Below are positions 58,694 to 64,000 of a stretch of 64,000 bases of DNA, in pieces; the first letter of the stretch is position 1, and each line of letters begins with the position of its first letter. Location: NCBI GenBank assembly GCA_023213395.1, contig CM041465.1, positions 94,061,741 to 94,125,740 on the forward strand, in the 5' to 3' direction. Source of the stretch: Cycas panzhihuaensis (taxonomy: Eukaryota; Cycadophyta). The notes beneath the pieces are model-generated. The model was not told the origin of the DNA, ran no database searches, and saw only the letters and a program-made list of their open reading frames with translations. The position numbers were made by a program, and so were the translations under genes.

Positions 58694-59023
58694 TGTTGGG
58701 ATTAATGGTCATCACCCCACTCCCATCATTTTATACATGTAAGTGCACACATGTGAAGGTAAGTAAGGTAAAGTTAAATTTACTTTATTTAAGCATTATT
58801 TTATTATATTTTAAATTTTGGAGGTTGAGGAGGTTTCCCTCCTCCCTCAAACTATATCTTTACTGGGATGACAAACCCTTGTGTTTTTAAACACTACATT
58901 CTTTTGGACATTTGTAATACTCTCTCAAAGATGGATTGAATACAAAGACTTATGTGTTTATACTACAATGGAATGATTTTGTATATATACTCCACTTTAT
59001 CTCCATCATTTTATAAACCTTCA
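58694..59023 (+). repeat. 3' LTR of element M
   Basis: 330 bp, TGTTGGGATT...AACCTTCA, preceded by AAGGGGGAGAA. Confidence 0.94.
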
Positions 59024-59990
59024 TAAAATTCTTTTTCATAGCCACTCAATGCTTCCTACGTGGGTTTGATATATACTTGCTAACTGCTCCCACTACATGG
59101 GTAATATCTAATCGAGTGTAAACTATCACATACATCAAACTACCGATTGCACTAACATAAGGAATAAATACCATATCTTCAACTTCTTGGTGAGTCTATA
59201 AGTACTATTTAGCTAATTATTTTAAACTAATAGGAAGAGGAATGTTAACTAATTTACTATCCTATAAATTAAACTATTATAGTATTGTCTCAATATACTG
59301 CTTCTAGTTAAGCCAAATCTTCCTATTTCTCCTATCCCTTTAATCTCAATGCTTGAAATAAAATATGCAGCACTAAGATCTTCAACTTAAAATGAGATGC
59401 AAGTTGGCTTTTCATAACTTGATTTATTTTTTTACTATTACTATCTAAGAGTATATCATTGACATATAAAGCCAAAGTAATAAAGTAATCACCAACTTGT
59501 TTATAATAAATGTAATGAACTGCATTACTGCACATAAATCCATCTACCAACATATATGAATCAAACTTCTAATACCACATTTTTTGTGACTATTTTAAGT
59601 TATATAATGACTTCTTAAACCTACAAACCATATTCCACTTCCTTACAACTTTAAAACCTTTAGACAATAATAGATAATTTCTTCTTCAAGGTCATCATGA
59701 AAAAACATAGTCTTCATATCCATCTGATCCACCTTAAGATCATAGGCAGCTACTATAGCTAATAAAAATCTAATTAAAGCTATCTTTATAATAGGAGAAA
59801 ATACCTCACTAAAATCTATTCCCTCCACCTAAGAATAGCCCTTTATTACTAAGTAGGCCTTGTACTTTTTCACAATACCATCTGCCCAAAACTTCTTCTT
59901 AAAGATCCATTCGTTATCAATAAGTTTTTTTCCATCAAGTAGATCCACCAAATCCCATGTGTTATTTTTATCCAAGGCTATCATTTTTTT
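59024..59990 (-). pseudogene. copia L reverse transcriptase
   Basis: Minus strand: GTDFSEVFSP-like MEGIDFSEVFSPIIKIALIR (59828 onward), YDLKVDQMDMKTMFFHDDLE, then FMCSNAVHYIYYKQVGDYFI and TLALYVNDILLDSNSKK (near 59470). The catalytic YVDD is YVND, a G-to-A change on the coding strand that would by itself kill the enzyme. It continues across element M into the RNase H at 53795-53215. Confidence 0.9.
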
Positions 59991-61300
59991 TCCATGGGCT
60001 TCATCTAGAGTTAGCTCTCTTTTGACATTAGAATATCCTAAATAATACTTGGATCATCATCTATAATAGATAAAACAAAAGAAGAGTGATGAAAGTTTTC
60101 AAGAATATACCTGTCAGGCTACCTTCTCTTATGAGTTGATCTCCTCAAGATATGGGGTTTTTGAGGTTGGGCTACCTTTACGGCTAGTCCTCTCTCTTTA
60201 GTTGACTTATGTTCTAATGTAAAATCTTTATCCCTTACCTCAAACCATACTTTCTTAGAGTCTTCCTCCTTTAGTTCTTCATCCTTCTTTAGAGATTTTA
60301 ACTCCTCTTAAAAGACAACATCATGACTATATACAATTTTCTATGTTTTAAGGTTATAAAGTTTGTACCCTTTAACACCATCATCATAGCCAATAAAAAT
60401 AAACTTTTGTCGTTTGAAATCAAGCTTAGTCCTCTATATACTAGGAACATGTATAAAAACTTTATAATCAAAAACTCTAAGATGACCAAGAGATAGATTC
60501 TTACCAGACCATACTTCTTCAGGTATTTTGTATACTAATATAACCATCAGTGATTTATTTATAGAGCAGCTTATAGTCATCATAGCCTCAACCTAGAATT
60601 TATTCTCTGAACCAAGAGTACTGAGTGTACTCCTCTATCTCTCCTACAAGGTCTTATTCATCATCTTAACAACTTTATTCTATTCTATCATATAAAGAGT
60701 TATCTTTTGCCTTAGTATCCCATACTACTTCTAGAACTGCTTAAACTCCTTTAAGTAAAACTTACCTCTATTATCAATCCTCATTACCTTGATCCACTTA
60801 TCACTTTGATTCTCAACAAAGGCCCTGGATTCTTTGAATTTATTGAAGACCTCAAATTTTTACTTGAGAAAGTACAACCATATCTTTCTCAAGAAATCAT
60901 TTATGAATGAGACAAAGTATTTGAACCCACCCAATGAAGGTACATCAATAGGTCTAAAAACATCATTATGTACCAGTTGTAGAATACCCTTTACTTTGTT
61001 TAAGCTTGAAGGAAAATTATCTCAAATCTATTTGTTGTAAATACAATACTCATAGAAATTAAAATTAAAGAAGTTATTAATTTTAGAGATGTTTTATACC
61101 ATACCTTTAGAGAATAAATCATGAAGGCCTTTCTATCTAATGTGACCAAATCTCTAATGCCATAGCATAGTTTTACTAGTAAGTGATACTTGGGTCCTAC
61201 TTACATTACTGCTACTTTCTATAATAATTATATTCCAACTACCAACACACATTATTCTTGTATCAAGCTTATACAATGTTCTAAATTGGATCCCTCTTAC
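59991..61300 (-). pseudogene. copia L gag-pre-integrase and integrase
   Basis: Minus strand: knuckle and gag-pre-integrase from about 61200 to 61000 (LAMLWHQR-type region decayed), integrase core 60980-60590, and the C-terminal part 60489-60298 with KVFIHVPSI-type and KRQKFIFIGYDDGVKGYKLY-like order (frame-shifted). The joining linker to RT lies at 60290-60000. Stops are plentiful. Confidence 0.78.
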
Positions 61301-62452
61301 TAATACCAATGCTGTTTAAACTATTCTACAACTATCTTTATTGAAAATCACTTCTATTCTTGCATCACCTAATTAACTAATAGACAATAAACTTATAGCT
61401 AAACTAGGAATATGACTTATATTAGAGATAGTTTTAATCATTTCATCCCCAAATCAAACCTTTATCCTTCCATGACCTATAATTTTATATGGGTAATGAT
61501 CCCCAAGGAATACTTCACCTCTATTAATACTTTTGTATTCATAGAACTACTTCCTATAGGAAGTAACATGAAGTGAGGTACCAAATTCAATTAACTAAGA
61601 TTTAATATTTAATAATTTATCTAGGATTGCCAAATAAATATTATCATCAGCTTCATTAAAGACTTTAGCTACCATAGAAGAAGTGGCTCCAGGTGACTTT
61701 CCCTTATCAACATTGGCTCAACATTAGCTCTTTAAATAGCCAGACTTCCTACATCTCCAATATACCAAAGGGACTTTTGCCTAAAGATTTAGATTATCCT
61801 CTATATTTTAGTCATATGTTCTTAGGCCTTTATTGGTCATGATCTTATGTTTAACCTCCTACTACTAATGCTTCTTTCAAATGACCCTTAGAAGATTTTT
61901 TCTTTGTCTCTTCTAATAGTAGGGTGATAACAATATCATTAAATTTTAGGATATTAGTAGTTATACTACTAAAAATCATAATAAAATTATCCTATGAATC
62001 AATGTATGAATATCGTAGGGTGATACACTTATCTTTCTCAAATATTGTTACCCCAACTAAAATAAGTTATGTGATCATAGTATTAAATACAATGAGATGA
62101 TCTACAACTATATCTCTATCACTCATCTTGAGTGAATATTACTTTTTTTGAAAAAATAGCTTATTATACAGGGACTTAGTCTAATATAAAGCCCCTAACT
62201 TATTCTATAGATCTTTAGTTGTAGACTCTATGGCAATGTTTAATAATACCATGTCTAAAAGATATAACCTTATCAATTTGATTGCTTTTTATCAAGCTTC
62301 TTTTAGTCTTTATTAGCCATATGTGTAGGCTTTACTCCTACCATAATGATCCATTGATCCTTCTTAATAAGGATATTTTCCATCTTTATCTTCCATAACT
62401 TAAAGTTCTAGCCATTAAGCATTTTAAGCTCTATCTTCATAGTGCTTACCAT
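61301..62452 (-). pseudogene. copia L gag and protease region
   Basis: Gag starts at ATG 62452 (MVSTMKIELKMLNG) with NFKLWKIKMENILIKKDQW and KLDKKQSN, closely matching the gag start of copia I (48340-48410) and so confirming a shared family. Middle gag helices run to about 61950. Protease-type sequence (decayed LDSGAT site) lies in 61650-61500. TAG/TAA stops dominate. Confidence 0.82.
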
Positions 62453-62518
62453 AATCTTCACACTCAACTTCACTAAACAAGGCTTCCATTTATCAAATGG
62501 CTTCTCACATAACTAAAA

Positions 62519-62536
62519 CCCTTAACTATAATACCA
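62519..62536 (-). other. primer-binding site of copia L
   Basis: The minus strand reads TGGTATTATAGTTAAGGG; the first 12 bases differ from TGGTATCAGAGC by three. Confidence 0.7.
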
Positions 62537-62538
62537 AA

Positions 62539-62923
62539 TAAAGAGAAAATATAACTATAAAAGTAATGTATTAATAGAACTCTAAACCATGTAAAGAATA
62601 AATAAACTAAGCATATAATAAAGAACACTAAGAGATTTAGGTATAAGCATAAACCTTTTATTAATTTAAGAAATAGCTACAGAATTACAGAGATGAAAAC
62701 CCCATCTCTCTTCCCATTGACTCATCAAAGATTCATCCAACCTTTTCTATGTACTATTATAGAAGAATATATAGACATAAATTTATAAAATACCACCTTA
62801 TAGTTTTACAATATAATGGGCATAAAGAATGGGCTAAAAAAGAACCTTATAAGACACCCAAATGGGCTCAAGTGTATTACCTCTACCTATGTAACACTTT
62901 TAAAATATTTAACATATCTAATA
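62539..62923 (-). repeat. 5' LTR of copia L, 385 bp
   Basis: Pairs with 52700-53199 but lacks ~115 bp corresponding to the GC-rich hairpin module, so this LTR suffered an internal deletion there. Confidence 0.85.
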
Positions 62924-64000
62924 GAGATAATAATGTATAAACATAATAAGTGTATTATCATATTGTATTCACTTCCTCATTCTTGGGACAACTTTATAAT
63001 AGTGATAAGTAGTACAACTACTACCACCCTAAAGTTTGATAAAGTTGTTACTACTCTATTATTAAAGAAGATGAGATAAAAATCTTCTAATAATCATACA
63101 AAAGAGGCATTGGTGGTGAGAGGTCAGGCATTAGATCATGACCAACAAAAGCCTAAGTATAAATGATTAAAATCTAAAAGAAAATTTAAATCTCCAAGTA
63201 AAGATCTAATGGTATATTAGAGATGTAAGAAGGCTAGCTATATCAAGAGTTAATATAGAGATATGGTTGATAAGGGAAATTCACCTAAAGCTACTTCTAC
63301 CATAGTAAAAAAATACTTTGATGAAATTTATGGTGATGTTTATTTAGCTACTTCAAGTAACGTGTCAAATATTGAGTTTTAGTTAATTGACTATGGTGCC
63401 TTACTTTATATTACTCCCCATCGGGAGTGGCTCTATGAATATCAAAGTATTAATGGAGGTGAAGTATTCCTTAGGGACCATATCTCATATAAAAATGTAG
63501 GTCGTGGAAGGGTAAAGGTATAGTTTGGGAATGGAAGGATTAAAACTATCCCTAACGTAAGCCATAACCCTAGTTCATATATGAGCCTATTATTTATCAA
63601 TTAATTAAGTGATGTAGGAATCAAACTGACTTTCAATAAATATAGTTATAGAATGGTTTAAGGAGTATTGTATAAACTTGTTGTTAGCATAATAAGTACG
63701 AGTAGTTATAATTTAGCTGTTGTAAAATATAATAGTAATGTAGGAGGTACCCAGGTGTTGTTGACTAATAAGAATATATTATGGCATCAAAGATTAAGGT
63801 ACATTAGAGAAAAATGCCTCTATGATTTACTCTCTAAAGGTATAGTTAAATATATCTCTAGGATTGATAGCTCTTTTAATTTCAATTTTTATGAGCATTG
63901 TGTTTATTGCAAATAAAATTGTATAAGTTTTCCTTCTAGTTTAAAGAGAGTAAAGGGGATTTTGCAACTAGTGCATAATGATGTTTTTGGGCCCATTGAT
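62924..64000 (+). pseudogene. copia I gag segment 3, protease, gag-pre-integrase, integrase start (runs off the window)
   Basis: Continues the gag broken at 52699: MYKHNKCIIILYSLPHSWDN and TLKFDKVVTTLLLKKM (62936-63079), the S-x-LP-x-SW and final helix of a UBN2 gag. A decayed knuckle follows near 63215 (only part of C-x2-C). Protease: EF-stop-LIDYGALLYITPHREWLYEY (near 63375-63440), with the D-S-G loop changed to D-Y-G. Gag-pre-integrase: ILWHQRLRYIREKCLYDLLS (near 63775-63835) and FYEHCVYCK (63890). The integrase opens with [12 protein letters not shown] at the window edge. Confidence 0.92.

Larger units (their letters stand above)
53796..59023 (+). mobile_element. complete non-autonomous LTR element M, 5.2 kb, with captured host sequence
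   Basis: Two 330-bp LTRs (TGTT...TTCA), perfect primer site (54128), polypurine tract (58681-58693) and flanks TGAAA/TAAAA fitting a 5-bp duplication with one change. Inside are an antisense 5'-nucleotidase fragment (55085-55690) and a decayed gag near the 3' end; there is no protease, integrase, RT or RNase H. About 10% LTR divergence by hand count. Inserted between RT and RNase H of copia L. Confidence 0.9.
52700..62923 (-). mobile_element. copia element L, 5.0 kb without the nested M
   Basis: Both LTRs, a primer site and full copia domain order on the minus strand, inserted in the gag of copia I, which belongs to the same LTR family but lies in opposite orientation. Flanks AGGAT (52695-52699) and GAGAT (62924-62928) may be a decayed duplication. 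Interrupted at 53795/59024 by element M. Confidence 0.88.

Noticed and set aside
4690-64000. Reassigned TAG codon (amber read as Gln or Trp)
   Set aside because: TAA and frameshifts occur in the same frames, TAG stands for both Gln and Trp, and copies of the same segment differ in which codons are stops. Decay explains it.
4690-64000. Fungal repeat-induced point mutation as source of CpA-to-TpA changes
   Set aside because: Primer sites, gypsy and copia lineages and the nucleotidase fragment are plant-type; plant CWG/CWA methylation explains the same bias.

Overview
This window is repeat-rich nuclear DNA from a plant, most likely a seed plant with a large genome. It is AT-rich and I found no intact host gene. 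The plant assignment rests on three things: several primer-binding sites matching plant initiator-tRNA-Met (TGGTATCAGAGC and close variants), Ty1/copia and Ty3/gypsy polyproteins of plant type, and a plant-mobile-domain-like remnant. The species cannot be told from the sequence; a gymnosperm is possible but unproven. Nearly every coding stretch carries in-frame stops and frameshifts, so the window is a graveyard of nested LTR retrotransposons.

Elements are lettered by order of discovery. From left to right: (1) 1-4485 is read as the 3' part of a Tat-like Ty3/gypsy element (O, + strand). It has an antisense plant-mobile-domain-like pseudogene, two minisatellite blocks, a polypurine tract and the first ~460 bp of a 3' LTR. 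(2) 4486-11165 is a mosaic of two copia elements (A and B, - strand) in which an A integrase fragment and a B RNase H fragment alternate three times. (3) 11166-17551 is element N (- strand), a gag-bearing gypsy-like element whose 2.3-kb 5' LTR starts with the same ~460 bp as O's LTR, in opposite orientation. (4) 17552-19296 holds a copia gag remnant (C) with two primer-site-like sequences. (5) About 19500-32677 is gypsy D (- strand), broken by a full-length copia E (20826-27948, TSD TAAAG) and by a 5' copia fragment F (+ strand). (6) 32678-47216 is copia G (+ strand), itself split by a full-length gypsy H (39656-46825, TSD CATAG). (7) 47767-64000 is copia I (+ strand, running off the window), split by a complete non-autonomous element J (48493-52569) and by copia L (52700-62923, - strand). 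L contains a second non-autonomous element, M (53796-59023).

The most unusual content is inside M. Between its LTRs, and antisense to it, lies a ~600-bp piece of a host gene: the N-terminal region of a HAD-family 5'-nucleotidase (IMP-GMP-specific/NT5C2-like). It looks intronless and has decayed. M therefore appears to be a retroelement that captured host transcript sequence and kept only a gag fragment of its own. Other notable signals are the antisense plant-mobile-domain frame in element O, the A/B mosaic, GC-rich hairpins in the I/L LTR family, and premature stops that almost always come from CpA-to-TpA changes.

The genes do not work together as a pathway. The window is a stratigraphic record of insertion into insertion. 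Boundaries, LTR pairs and target-site duplications were found by eye. LTR divergences (~10% for H, J and M) are hand counts.
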